DNA of 64,000 nt from Lentzea flava (lineage in GTDB: Bacteria; Actinomycetota; Actinomycetes; Mycobacteriales; Pseudonocardiaceae). Numbering within the stretch: position 1 is the first letter of the stretch; every line of letters begins with the position of its first letter. Shown one piece after another: positions 25,123 to 33,599 of this stretch. Both the position numbers and the translations under genes were made by a program. The stretch covers positions 1 to 64,000 of the forward strand of contig NZ_BMRE01000021.1 of the NCBI RefSeq assembly GCF_014648475.1. Direction: 5' to 3'. Below the pieces are notes generated by a model. The model was not told the DNA's origin. It saw nothing but the letters and a program-made list of their open reading frames with translations, and ran no database searches.

Positions 25123-27122
25123 AGCGGGACGAAGCGATCTCCCTGGCCGAGCGGTGGGTCGCTGAGCACCGGGGCGAGGAGTTCCGCGTCGATCAGGACA
25201 GCGTGTTCCAGACGCGGGACGGCTGGACCGTCGGCTACGCGGTGCCCAGCGAGGACGGCCGGGTGCGCGGTGGTGGCAAGTGGCCGAAGACCGGCGTCGA
25301 GGTGCACGTGCTCGGCACGGTCGCCGAGATCGACGACGGCACCGTGCTGGACCGGCCGTGGGAGGCGGTGTTCGACCCCGAGTTCATCTCGATGCCGGGC
25401 ATGCGCACCGACCCGAACTTCACCGCCGTCGTGGGCTTCCGGTCGAAGGAGAACGGCGAGTTCCACTCGAACCCCGCGCACGTGCCGGGACCTGTCGCGT
25501 CGGGCGAGCCGCGGCCGGTGACGCCGATGGAGCACTTCCTCAGCTACTTCCAGCGCGGCTGGTACGACCGGCAGGGCCTCGCGCACAACGGCGTGCACGG
25601 CGAGGTGCTGATCCCGGGCGACGCGTCGCTCAAGCGGTTCGACTACCCGGAGACGCTCGAGGTCCACACGACGTCCGACCTGCTGCCGGAGGGCACGACG
25701 AGCTGGTACCGGGTCGCGCTCACCACGATCATCTCCAGGATCTGCGGGCGGGAGTTCCAGGGCACGCGGCCGGTGAAGCTGCACATCAACCCAGGTCAGC
25801 GCTACGACACCGTGCTGCCGTTGAGCGAGTTCGGTGACGAGGCGGCGCAACACCAGCGGATGTGCGGGTGTTACGAGCACGACCGGTGGGGAAGCGAGGT
25901 GGGCCCGTGGATCGCGCCCGCCGACCTGGGTGTGCTGGGACGGATCATGCGGGCGGCACCCGTCGACGCGGTGCCGGTGGTCACCACGAAGTTTTCGTTC
26001 ACGCTCGCCAAGGACGCCTACGACCGCTACTTCATCGTCAAGGACGACGAGTCCGTGGACACCGACCGCATCCGCGGGTGTCTCGTCGCGGGCGCGATCG
26101 GTGACGCGCTGGGTGCCAACACCGAGAACCTGCCGATGGAGGTCATCTACGAACGCCACGGTCCACAGGGGATCACCGACCTGCCCGCTGACCCCGCGAT
26201 CACCGACGACACGCAGATGACGCTGTTCACGTTCGAGGCGGTGATCAGGGCGCACGTGCGCGAGCGGACCACCGGCAACCCCGGCTTCGTCGAGGTGGTG
26301 CAACACGCCTACCAGCGCTGGCTGCACACCCAGAAGACGCCGTGGGAGAAGGCCCGCGGCCCCCTGTCCACTCTGGACGAACCGGACGGCTGGCTGATCG
26401 GGCACCGCGACCTCTTCCGGATGCGCGCGCCCGGTCTCACCGTCACCTCGGCCCTGCAGCAGTACGCCCGCACCGGCGTGATGGCCACGACCGACAAGCC
26501 CGCCAACAACTCCAAGGGCTGTGGCGGTGCCATGCGCGTCGCGCCGATCGCCTTCTACGCCGAGGACGCCGCGCAGGCCTTCGCGCTGGCCAAGTCCAGT
26601 GCCGAGCTCACCCACGGCCACCCGAGCGGCTACCTGTCCGCGGGGTTCTTCGCGGTGCTGATCCACGAAGCGTTGCAGGGCAGGGGATTGCTCCAGGGCG
26701 TCGACGCCGCGATGCGGGAGATCGTGCGGTACGCGGACCACGAGGAGGTCGTCGCCGCCGTCGAACACGCCGTCGAACTCGCCGCGCTGGGCGACCCGAG
26801 CGTGGCCCGCGTCGAGGAACTGGGTCGTGGCGGCGTCGGCGACACGGCGCTCGCGATCGCGTTGTACTCGGCGTTGGTGACCGACGACCCGAACGAGGCG
26901 TTGCTGATCTCGGTCAACCACGGCGGCGACAACGACTCGACGGCGTCCATGTGCGGCAACCTCGTCGGAGTGCTGCACGGCGCCGACAAGATCCGTCCGG
27001 ACTGGGTCGAGCGCGTGCAGTTCCGGGCCGTCATCGACCAGATGGTCGCCGACTGGGTGACCGAGACCGGCTCGAACCCGCCGACGGATCAAGAGTGGTT
27101 GACCCGCTACCCGCCCTCCTAA
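25119..27122 (+). CDS. YrhB/Imm35-like domain fused to ADP-ribosylglycohydrolase
   Basis: 667 residues. N-terminus MKRDEAISLAERWVAEHRG...GWTVGYAVPSE (about 1-45) resembles the YrhB/Immunity protein 35 domain. The middle (about 50-310) is unrecognised, with GVEVHVLGTVAEIDDGTVLD and VKLHINPGQRYDTVLPLSEF. The C-terminus (about 313-660) is an ADP-ribosylglycohydrolase with GAIGDALGANTEN, TDDTQMT, GCGGAMRVAP and GGDNDSTAS, matching the binuclear metal site. It should remove ADP-ribose from a target. GTG 25119 is preferred over 25116 because GGAGG then lies 5 nt upstream and the start overlaps the previous stop (GTGA). Presence of an immunity-like domain suggests defence against an ADP-ribosylating toxin, which is inference. 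Confidence 0.8.
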   Translation: MKRDEAISLAERWVAEHRGEEFRVDQDSVFQTRDGWTVGYAVPSEDGRVRGGGKWPKTGVEVHVLGTVAEIDDGTVLDRPWEAVFDPEFISMPGMRTDPNFTAVVGFRSKENGEFHSNPAHVPGPVASGEPRPVTPMEHFLSYFQRGWYDRQGLAHNGVHGEVLIPGDASLKRFDYPETLEVHTTSDLLPEGTTSWYRVALTTIISRICGREFQGTRPVKLHINPGQRYDTVLPLSEFGDEAAQHQRMCGCYEHDRWGSEVGPWIAPADLGVLGRIMRAAPVDAVPVVTTKFSFTLAKDAYDRYFIVKDDESVDTDRIRGCLVAGAIGDALGANTENLPMEVIYERHGPQGITDLPADPAITDDTQMTLFTFEAVIRAHVRERTTGNPGFVEVVQHAYQRWLHTQKTPWEKARGPLSTLDEPDGWLIGHRDLFRMRAPGLTVTSALQQYARTGVMATTDKPANNSKGCGGAMRVAPIAFYAEDAAQAFALAKSSAELTHGHPSGYLSAGFFAVLIHEALQGRGLLQGVDAAMREIVRYADHEEVVAAVEHAVELAALGDPSVARVEELGRGGVGDTALAIALYSALVTDDPNEALLISVNHGGDNDSTASMCGNLVGVLHGADKIRPDWVERVQFRAVIDQMVADWVTETGSNPPTDQEWLTRYPPS

Positions 27123-27131
27123 GGTGAGTTC

Positions 27132-27872
27132 ATGGCGGAGAGCGACGAGCAGTACGACGCACTGGGCGCGATCTACGAGCGGGCCAAGCACATCCCGACC
27201 GGACTGGCCGAGCGCGCCACGTTGCTCTCGGCGGTCGGCGACCTGCGCGGCAAGTCGGTGCTGGACGTCGCCTGCGGCACCGGTTTCTACGCGCGGCTCT
27301 TCCACGACCTGGGCGCCACCCGCGTCGTGGGCGTCGACTCGGCCGGCGAGATGATCGGCTACGCCCGCCACGTCGAGGAACGCGAACCCCGCGGCATCAC
27401 CTACGAGCAGCACGACGCGACCGCGCTGCCGGCGCTCGGTGAGTTCGACGTCGTGACGGCCGTCTGGCTGCTCGGCTACGCGGACGACGAGGCCGCGCTC
27501 GACGCCATGATCGGCAACCTGAAGGCGAACCTCGCTCCCGGCGGGCGGCTCGTCGTGCTGGTGCCGAACCCCGACGCCGACTGGGACCTGCTCTCCCAGT
27601 ACGGCCGCTACGGCTACGAGATCACGCGCACCGGCCCGATGAACGTCAAGCAGCCGGTCACCGTGCACGTGCTGGGCGACCCGCCGTTCGACTTCGACTC
27701 CTTCTACTGGGAGCGCGGTGTGTTCGACGGTGCGCTGAGCCGGGCCGGGCTGACCGAGGTGACGCGCCATCCGGCCGTCACTCCCGACGACGACCGCGGT
27801 GAGGAGTTCTGGGGACCGCTGCGCACGTCGCCGAGCTTCGCCGTCTTCACGGCCCTGCGAGCCGACTCATGA
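27132..27872 (+). CDS. SAM-dependent class I methyltransferase
   Basis: 246 residues. Rossmann-type methyltransferase: motif I VLDVACGTGFYARLF (about residues 42-56), acidic VVGVDSAGEMI, motif with EQHDATALPALGEFDVVTAVWLL and post-motif LAPGGRLVVLVPN. The N-terminal segment (QYDALGAIYERAKHI) is seen in small-molecule methyltransferases of secondary metabolism. Substrate unknown. It starts 9 nt after the ADP-ribosylglycohydrolase fusion and its stop overlaps the sugar kinase start (ATGA), placing it in the same operon. Confidence 0.87.
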   Translation: MAESDEQYDALGAIYERAKHIPTGLAERATLLSAVGDLRGKSVLDVACGTGFYARLFHDLGATRVVGVDSAGEMIGYARHVEEREPRGITYEQHDATALPALGEFDVVTAVWLLGYADDEAALDAMIGNLKANLAPGGRLVVLVPNPDADWDLLSQYGRYGYEITRTGPMNVKQPVTVHVLGDPPFDFDSFYWERGVFDGALSRAGLTEVTRHPAVTPDDDRGEEFWGPLRTSPSFAVFTALRADS

Positions 27873-29284
27873 TCGTTCTGGCGGTGGACCTCGGCACCAC
27901 GGCCACGAAGGTCGTCGCGGTCGACGCTCAGGCGAAGGTCGTGGCGTCCACCGAGCGCGGCTATCCGATGCGCACCAACGGTCCCGAAGCCACCCATGAT
28001 CCGTACGAGGTCCTCAACGCCGCTCTCGACGCACTGGCCGAACTGGCGTCCGACGACGTCCGCGCCATCGCGCTGACCGGCGCCATGCACTCGATCATGG
28101 GCCTCGACGCGTCGCTCAACCCGGTCACCGAGTCGCTGAGCTGGGCCGACAACCGCGCCATCGAGCAGACCGAACGCCTGCGCGGCACGGCCGACGGCCT
28201 CGCCCTGCACCAGGCGACGGGCGCGCCGATCCACTCGTTCACGCCGCTGATGAAGCTCGCCTGGTTCCACGAGAACGGCGTCCGGGCCGCGAAGTGGTGC
28301 GAGATCAAGGACTTCGTGCACCTCCACCTGACCGGCGAGCTGCTCAACGAGCACTCGTGCGGCTCCGGCACGGGCCTGATGAACATCCGCACCCTGCGCT
28401 GGCACGAGCCGTCGCTGGAGTTCGCCGGCGTCACGGCCGACCAGCTCCCGCCGCTCGTCGAACCCACCCACTCCACGCCGCTGAGAGCCGAGATTCCCGG
28501 CCTGCCCAAAGGCATCCCCGTGATCATCGGCGGCGGCGACGGCCCGCTCGGCAACCTCGGCGTCGGCGCTGCCACCCCAGGCTCCGGCGCGGTCTCGCTC
28601 GGCACGTCGGGCGCGCTGCGCGTGGCGCAGCAGGGCCCCGGCGTCGACGAGGAGGGCCGCACGTTCAGCTACGCGATCGCCGAGGGACTCTGGGTCCGCG
28701 GCGGCGCGATCAGCAACGGTGGCGTCGTGGCCCAGTGGGCGTCGGAGACGTTCGGCATCCCCGTCGGTGACCTGCTGGACCAGGCCGCGTCCGTGGACTC
28801 GGACGGTCTCGTCGCGCTGCCGTACCTGCTGGGCGAACGAGCGCCGTGGTGGGACCCGACCGCGCACGCCGCGTTGCTCGGCCTGCGCCGCGAGCACACC
28901 CCTCAACAGATCACGAAAGCCCTGGTGGAGGGCGTCTGCCAGCAGCTCGCGCTGGTCCTCGACGCCGTCCCGCACGTCGAGTCGCTGCGGATCACCGGTG
29001 GTGCGTTCCGCGCCCCGATCTGGGCTCAGACCCTGGCCAGCACGCTGGGCATGCCGCTGCACCTGACCGAGGACACCGGCGGCTCCGCCGTCGGCGCGGC
29101 GTTGCTGGCCTGGCGTGCGCTGGGCGAGATCGAGTCGCTGACCGCCGACCTCGTCCAGCCGGTCAGGACGATCACGCCGGACGAGAACGCGATCACGAGA
29201 TATGCGAAGGCCCGGCCGTTCGTGGCGAAGGCGTACCGGGCGCTGGAAGAGCTGTACAACGAGGGCACCGGCCCCAGAACGTGA
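27869..29284 (+). CDS. FGGY-family carbohydrate kinase, gluconokinase-like
   Basis: 471 residues. N-terminal VLAVDLGTTATKVVAVD phosphate-binding motif, ALTGAMHSIMGLD, TWADNR-like SLSWADNRAIEQ, and the C-terminal GTSGALRV, GERAPWWDPTAHAALLGL and ITGGAFRAPIWAQTLA typical of gluconate/xylulose kinases; the GxMHSIMGLD variant fits gluconokinase. ATG overlaps the methyltransferase stop. Its final ~30 nt overlap, in antisense, a remnant of a Fur-family gene. Confidence 0.88.
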   Translation: MIVLAVDLGTTATKVVAVDAQAKVVASTERGYPMRTNGPEATHDPYEVLNAALDALAELASDDVRAIALTGAMHSIMGLDASLNPVTESLSWADNRAIEQTERLRGTADGLALHQATGAPIHSFTPLMKLAWFHENGVRAAKWCEIKDFVHLHLTGELLNEHSCGSGTGLMNIRTLRWHEPSLEFAGVTADQLPPLVEPTHSTPLRAEIPGLPKGIPVIIGGGDGPLGNLGVGAATPGSGAVSLGTSGALRVAQQGPGVDEEGRTFSYAIAEGLWVRGGAISNGGVVAQWASETFGIPVGDLLDQAASVDSDGLVALPYLLGERAPWWDPTAHAALLGLRREHTPQQITKALVEGVCQQLALVLDAVPHVESLRITGGAFRAPIWAQTLASTLGMPLHLTEDTGGSAVGAALLAWRALGEIESLTADLVQPVRTITPDENAITRYAKARPFVAKAYRALEELYNEGTGPRT

Positions 29285-29405
29285 CCTCTGCGCGTTCGAC
29301 GTGGAACCCGGCGACCTCGACCGCCGGTTCGAAGACGCAGTCCACGTCCTCGACCCGGCCGCATTCGCGACACACGAGGTGGTCCAGTGCATGCACGGGC
29401 ATCAC
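29193..29405 (-). pseudogene. Fur/CatR-family regulator, C-terminal fragment
   Basis: Antisense reading frame whose first 50 residues (29256-29405) match the zinc-binding C-terminus of Fur-family proteins of the FurA/CatR type: HLVCRECGRVEDVDC, AGFHVERAEVTFWGRCPRC, including both CxxC pairs. The DNA-binding N-terminal half is absent: upstream is the promoter of the MFS pair. The normal stop after the last CxxC is also lost, so the frame runs into the antisense of the sugar kinase gene. I read it as a truncated relic of a furA/catR gene; no catalase gene is nearby. Confidence 0.6.
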
Positions 29406-29420
29406 CCTAGCCCTGCGATC

Positions 29421-29450
29421 TTGAACGCAGCAGAAAGCGAAAGGTTAAAT
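29421..29450 (+). promoter_or_regulatory. candidate promoter of the tandem MFS operon
   Basis: -35 TTGAAC (29421-29426) and -10 TTAAAT (29445-29450) with an 18-bp spacer. It lies in an unusually A-rich patch, about 28 nt upstream of the GTG start of the first MFS gene. Confidence 0.5.
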
Positions 29451-29478
29451 GTTTTGCCATCCGAGTGAGGATGGCTGT

Positions 29479-30663
29479 GTGGATCTCGCCCCCTTCAAAC
29501 ACGTCCTTCTGCTGCCCGGGGTCCGGCCGCTCGCACTGCTGATGTTCTTCGCGAGGATGCCTCCCGCGGCGACCGGCGTGATCCTGACGCTGCACGTCGC
29601 GGTCACCCTGGATCGGGGCTACGCGGCAGCCGGGCTGGTGGGAGCGGCGGGAACCGTCGGCATGGGTCTGGGTGCCCCGTTGATGGGCAAGCTGGTCGAC
29701 GAACGAGGGCTGCGGTCGATGCTCGCGATCAGCGTCACGGCGTCCGCGGCGTTCTGGCTGACCGCGCCCCTGATGGGGTACTGGGTGTTGCTGGTCAGCT
29801 CGTTCTTCGTCGGGCTGATGGGCGTGCCGATGATGTCGATCGGACGGCAGGCCATCACCGCGCTCGTGCCGGAGCACCAGCGCAGGGTCGCGCTCTCGGT
29901 CGACTCGATCTCCGTCGAGCTGTCGTTCATGGCAGGGCCCGCGCTCGGCGTCTTCGTCGCGACCAGGTTCTCCACGAACGCGGCGCTGATGTTCATCGGT
30001 CTCTCGATCCTGACCGCCGGAACGCTGCTGTACTGGGCGAACCCGCCGATGCTGCACGAGGACGAGGTGGTCGACGGTCCGAAGCCGAAGATCTTCGAGT
30101 GGATGCGCGGCCGGATCGTCGGCGTGCTCGTCGTGTGCGCCGGCGCGACCGTGTGCCTCACCGGCATGGAGGTCTCGGCGATCGCGAGCCTGGAGCACCT
30201 TGGCAAGCAGAGCTGGCTGGGAGTCGTGTTCTTCGCCATGTGCGCGGCATCGATCGTGGGCGGTCTCGTCTACGGCGGGGTGAAGAAGGCGCCGAGTGTG
30301 CTGGTGCTCGTCGTGCTGATGGCGGCGTTCGAGATCCCGGTCGGCCTGGGCGATGGCAACGTGCTGCTGCTGTGCCTGCTCCTCGTGCCGATGAACCTCA
30401 TGTGTGCGCCGTTGATCGCTGCCTCCGGTGAAAGCATCAGCAGGCTCGCGCCGCCCACGGCCCGTGGGCTGGCGATCGGCCTGCAGGGATCGGCGTTCAC
30501 CGTCGGCAACGCGATCGGCGCACCGCTCGCCGGTGTGGCGATCGACCGCGGCGGTGCCCCGTACGGGTTCGCGGTCGTGGGTGTGGCGGGGCTGCTCGTG
30601 GCGGTGGTCGCCTGGGCGCTGGCCCGTCAGCGCCAGCGGGTAATTCCATTGCCAGTGGGGTGA
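29479..30663 (+). CDS. MFS transporter (tandem paralogue 1)
   Basis: 394-residue major facilitator with 12 hydrophobic spans. Begins VDLAPFKHVLLLPGVRPL, then a cytoplasmic loop GAPLMGKLVDERGLR (motif A region) and a mid-protein LHEDEVVDGPKPKIFEW linker. It is clearly paralogous to the next gene along its whole length (shared FKHVL.LPGVRPL, MGKL, PMMSIGRQA.TALVPE, SVELSFM.GPA). GTG 29479 has GAGG 8 nt upstream and matches the paralogue's start; ATG 29449 is out of line with the family. Substrate unknown. The stop overlaps the next start (GTGA). Confidence 0.88.
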   Translation: MDLAPFKHVLLLPGVRPLALLMFFARMPPAATGVILTLHVAVTLDRGYAAAGLVGAAGTVGMGLGAPLMGKLVDERGLRSMLAISVTASAAFWLTAPLMGYWVLLVSSFFVGLMGVPMMSIGRQAITALVPEHQRRVALSVDSISVELSFMAGPALGVFVATRFSTNAALMFIGLSILTAGTLLYWANPPMLHEDEVVDGPKPKIFEWMRGRIVGVLVVCAGATVCLTGMEVSAIASLEHLGKQSWLGVVFFAMCAASIVGGLVYGGVKKAPSVLVLVVLMAAFEIPVGLGDGNVLLLCLLLVPMNLMCAPLIAASGESISRLAPPTARGLAIGLQGSAFTVGNAIGAPLAGVAIDRGGAPYGFAVVGVAGLLVAVVAWALARQRQRVIPLPVG

Positions 30664-31850
30664 CGATGAGGGGCGTGAACCTCGCCCCCTTCAAACACGT
30701 CCTGGCGCTGCCGGGGGTCCGGCCCCTGATGTTGCTGATGCTCTTCGCCAGGATCCCCCCGACGGCGGCGGGCGTCACGGTGACCCTCCACGTCGTCACG
30801 ACGCTGGACAAGGGCTACGCGGCGGCGGGCACGGTGGGGTTCGCGACCATGGTCGGCATCGGCCTCGGGTCGCCGTTGATGGGCAAGCTGATCGACAGCA
30901 AAGGCCTGCGGGTCACGCTGACGCTCAGCCTGCTGGAAGGCGTCTTCTGGGTGACGGCGCCGCTGATGGACTACTACGTGCTGCTCGTGCTCGCGTTCGC
31001 CAACGGGCTGGTGGCGGTGCCGATGATGTCGATCGGGCGGCAGGCGCTCACGGCGCTCGTGCCGGAAGCGCAACGGCGGCCCGCGTTCTCACTGGACTCG
31101 ATCTCGGTCGAGCTGTCGTTCATGGTCGGGCCCGCGGCGGGCGTGCTGATCGCGACGAGGTTCTCCACCGGCGCGGCGCTCGTCACGATCGGCGTGGCGA
31201 TCCTGGCTGCGTGTGCGCTGCTGTTCGCCGTGAACCCGCCGCTGGTGCACGAGGACGAGGTCGCCGAGGGACCGCCGCCGCAGCTGAGGGAGTGGTTGCG
31301 CGGGCCGATGATCGCCGCGCTGATCATCCCCTTCGGAGCGACGATGGCGTTGTCCGGCATGGAGATCTCCTCGATCGCGTCGCTGGAGCACGCGGGCAAG
31401 CAGAGCTGGCTCGGCCTCATCTTCGTGGTGATGTGCGCGGCCTCGGCGTTGGGCGGGCTCGTCTACGGCAGCCTGAAACGGGTGCCGAGCGGGATCGTGC
31501 TGCTGGCGTGCATGGCACTGCTGGAGCTCCCGGCCGGCCTCGGTGACGGCGACGTGGCGCTGCTGGCGCTCGCGCTCGTCCCGATGAACTTCGTGTGCGC
31601 GCCGACGATCGCCGCCTCGACCGAGCAGATCAGCAAGCTCGCGCCCGCCTCGGCGCGCGGGCTCGCGCTCGGGTTGCAGGGCTCGGCGTTCACGTTCGGC
31701 GTCGCGGCGGGTCAGCCGCTCGCGGGGGTCGCCGTGGACCACAGCGGACCCCCGCTCGGCTTCGTCGTCGCCGGGCTGGCCGGACTGGTGATCGCCGGGC
31801 TGGGCTGGGTGCTGTCCCGCCAGCGTCAGGCGGTCTCGGCCACGTCCTGA
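30660..31850 (+). CDS. MFS transporter (tandem paralogue 2)
   Basis: 396 residues, 12 spans, about two thirds identical by eye to the preceding MFS protein. Shared landmarks include FKHVLALPGVRPLMLLMLFAR, GSPLMGKLIDSKGLR, SIGRQALTALVPEAQ and LVHEDEVAEGPPPQLREWL. GTG 30660 overlaps the previous stop; ATG 30666 or GTG 30675 are possible starts. The pair probably arose by tandem duplication and may work as a heteromeric or divergent-specificity pair. A more distant relative is encoded at 54593-55849. The 3' end overlaps the convergent esterase by 25 nt. Confidence 0.88.
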   Translation: MTMRGVNLAPFKHVLALPGVRPLMLLMLFARIPPTAAGVTVTLHVVTTLDKGYAAAGTVGFATMVGIGLGSPLMGKLIDSKGLRVTLTLSLLEGVFWVTAPLMDYYVLLVLAFANGLVAVPMMSIGRQALTALVPEAQRRPAFSLDSISVELSFMVGPAAGVLIATRFSTGAALVTIGVAILAACALLFAVNPPLVHEDEVAEGPPPQLREWLRGPMIAALIIPFGATMALSGMEISSIASLEHAGKQSWLGLIFVVMCAASALGGLVYGSLKRVPSGIVLLACMALLELPAGLGDGDVALLALALVPMNFVCAPTIAASTEQISKLAPASARGLALGLQGSAFTFGVAAGQPLAGVAVDHSGPPLGFVVAGLAGLVIAGLGWVLSRQRQAVSATS

Positions 31851-32878
31851 GCGGAGTTGGCCAGTGCGAGGCCGGTCCGCAGTGCGCCCACGGCTTCGGA
31901 CACGGCCTCGCGGAAGATCCCGCCGACGCCCAGCACGTTCGCGAAGCCGTGGAAGAGGCCTTCGTGCCTGCGCAGCACGACCGGGACACCCTCGGAGGCC
32001 AGGCGTTCCGCGAAGGCCTCGCCCTCGTCGCGCAACGGGTCGTAGCCCGCGGTCGCGATGTAGGTGGGCGGCAGGTTCGAGAGGTCATCGGCCAGCATGA
32101 TCGACAGGCGCGGGTCGTGGCGGTCCTTGCCGCCCGCGCTGTACTGGTCGAGGAACCAGTCCATCTTCTCGTCGGTGAGGAAGAACCCGTTGCCGAAGAT
32201 CTCGCGCGACCGGCGGCGCACCGACGCGTCCACGCCGGGGTAGAAGAGCAGCAGGAACGAGAGGTCGATCTCGGCGTTGTGGGCGGTCACCGCGGCCAGG
32301 TTGCCGCCGGCGCTGTCACCGCCGAGCGCGATCCGCTTCTCGTCGATGCCCAGGTCCTCCGCCTTCGCGACGGCGTAGCGCAGCACCTCGGCCGCGTCGT
32401 CCACCGCCGCGGGGAAGGGGTACTCCGGCGCGAGCCGGTAGTCGGCCGCCAGCACGCGCACGCCGGCTTCCTTCGCGAGGAACCGGCAGAGGTTGTCGTG
32501 GGTCTCCAGACCGCCGGTGACCCAGCCGCCACCGTGGTAGAAGATCAACAATGCCGAGCCGGGCGCGAGACCGTCCGGCGTGTAGAGCCTTCCGGCGAAC
32601 TCGCCGATCGTGAGCTCGCGCGTCCCGACCCCGGTGATCTTCGGGCCTGCGACGAGCTGGGAACTCAACTCCAGGTCGAGCCGGCTCTCGGATGCTGACT
32701 TCGTGCGCCAGTCGGTCCCGGACAGGTGGGCCAGCTTCAGCAGCAGCTGCGCCTCGGGGTGCAGGTCCTGACCGTCCAGGCGGATCGGGGGACCGGCGAT
32801 GAGTCGGCGTACGGGGTTGGGAAGACCGAACGCGAAGCGCAGGGCACCGGCCAGCAGGGCCGCCTGGAAGTTCGACAT
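31826..32878 (-). CDS. alpha/beta hydrolase, hormone-sensitive-lipase (HSL) family
   Basis: 350 residues. HSL-family esterase: oxyanion-hole motif FYHGGGW (about residues 118-124), LAADYRLAPEYPFPAAVDD, nucleophile elbow GGDSAGGN (Ser), and the Asp/His pair in DPLRDEGEAF and GLFHGFAN. Likely a cytoplasmic carboxylesterase acting on short or medium acyl esters. ATG 32878 chosen; a GTG three codons upstream is possible. Confidence 0.9.
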   Translation of the reverse strand: MSNFQAALLAGALRFAFGLPNPVRRLIAGPPIRLDGQDLHPEAQLLLKLAHLSGTDWRTKSASESRLDLELSSQLVAGPKITGVGTRELTIGEFAGRLYTPDGLAPGSALLIFYHGGGWVTGGLETHDNLCRFLAKEAGVRVLAADYRLAPEYPFPAAVDDAAEVLRYAVAKAEDLGIDEKRIALGGDSAGGNLAAVTAHNAEIDLSFLLLFYPGVDASVRRRSREIFGNGFFLTDEKMDWFLDQYSAGGKDRHDPRLSIMLADDLSNLPPTYIATAGYDPLRDEGEAFAERLASEGVPVVLRRHEGLFHGFANVLGVGGIFREAVSEAVGALRTGLALANSAQDVAETA

Positions 32879-32943
32879 GTGTTGCACGTTACTAGCGAGT
32901 AGTGCTGGATCTCCAGGTAACTGGAGGTGGAAGGATCGATGCC

Positions 32944-33519
32944 ATGACGGTGACGGTGGTGGGCATCGGCGGCTCGATCAGGTCCGACTCGCAGTCCGAG
33001 CGGGCGCTGCGGGTCGCTCTGGAGGGTGCTCGTGAGCTCGGTGCGCAGACGGTCCAGTACAGCGGTCCCGAGCTGATGCTCCCGTTCTACGACCCGTCCG
33101 TGCCGGAACGGCCCGACATCGCCGTCAAGATGGTCGAGGACCTGCGCAGGGCCGACGGCGTGATCCTCGTGTCGCCCGGCTACCACGGCACCGTGTCCGG
33201 CCTGGTCAAGAACGCCCTCGACTACGTCGAGGACCTGCGTGACGACGAGCGCCCCTACCTCGACGGCCGTGCCGTCGGCTGCATCACCGCCGCGTACGGC
33301 TGGCAGGCCGCGGTGAACACGCTCACGGCCGTCCGCTCGATCGTGCACGCGCTGCGCGGCTGGCCGACGCCGCTCGGTGCCGCGATCAACTCCGCGCAGG
33401 TCAAGTTCGACGGCGAGGGCGCCTGCTCGGACGCCGACGTCGACCGCAACCTGCGGGTGATCGGCCGCCAGGTCGTCGAGTTCGCGTTGCGCCAGGCGTC
33501 TCATCTCGACGTGAACTGA
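32944..33519 (+). CDS. NADPH-dependent FMN reductase
   Basis: 191 residues, flavodoxin-like NADPH:FMN reductase family. FMN-binding loop GIGGSIRSDSQSERALRVAL at the N-terminus, LPFYDPSVPERP, VSPGYHGTVSGLVKNALDYVE and a conserved central AYGW segment are visible. It supplies reduced flavin or acts as a quinone reductase. ATG 32944 has GGAAGGA about 9 nt upstream. It precedes ohr and dps, suggesting a redox-stress neighbourhood. Confidence 0.88.
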   Translation: MTVTVVGIGGSIRSDSQSERALRVALEGARELGAQTVQYSGPELMLPFYDPSVPERPDIAVKMVEDLRRADGVILVSPGYHGTVSGLVKNALDYVEDLRDDERPYLDGRAVGCITAAYGWQAAVNTLTAVRSIVHALRGWPTPLGAAINSAQVKFDGEGACSDADVDRNLRVIGRQVVEFALRQASHLDVN

Positions 33520-33559
33520 CTCACGATCGGGCAGACAAGTCGTGTGCGATCCGTTGGTA

Positions 33560-33582
33560 CCAGTGGGTAACAAAACCACTGG
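33560..33582. promoter_or_regulatory. inverted repeat upstream of ohr
   Basis: CCAGTGG-N9-CCACTGG, a perfect 7-bp inverted repeat 18 nt before the ohr start, followed by AAGGGAGAG as ribosome-binding site. Position suits an operator or the 5'-UTR hairpin of ohr. No OhrR gene lies next to it, so the cognate regulator is unknown. Confidence 0.5.
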
Positions 33583-33599
33583 ACTCAAGGGAGAGCGGA

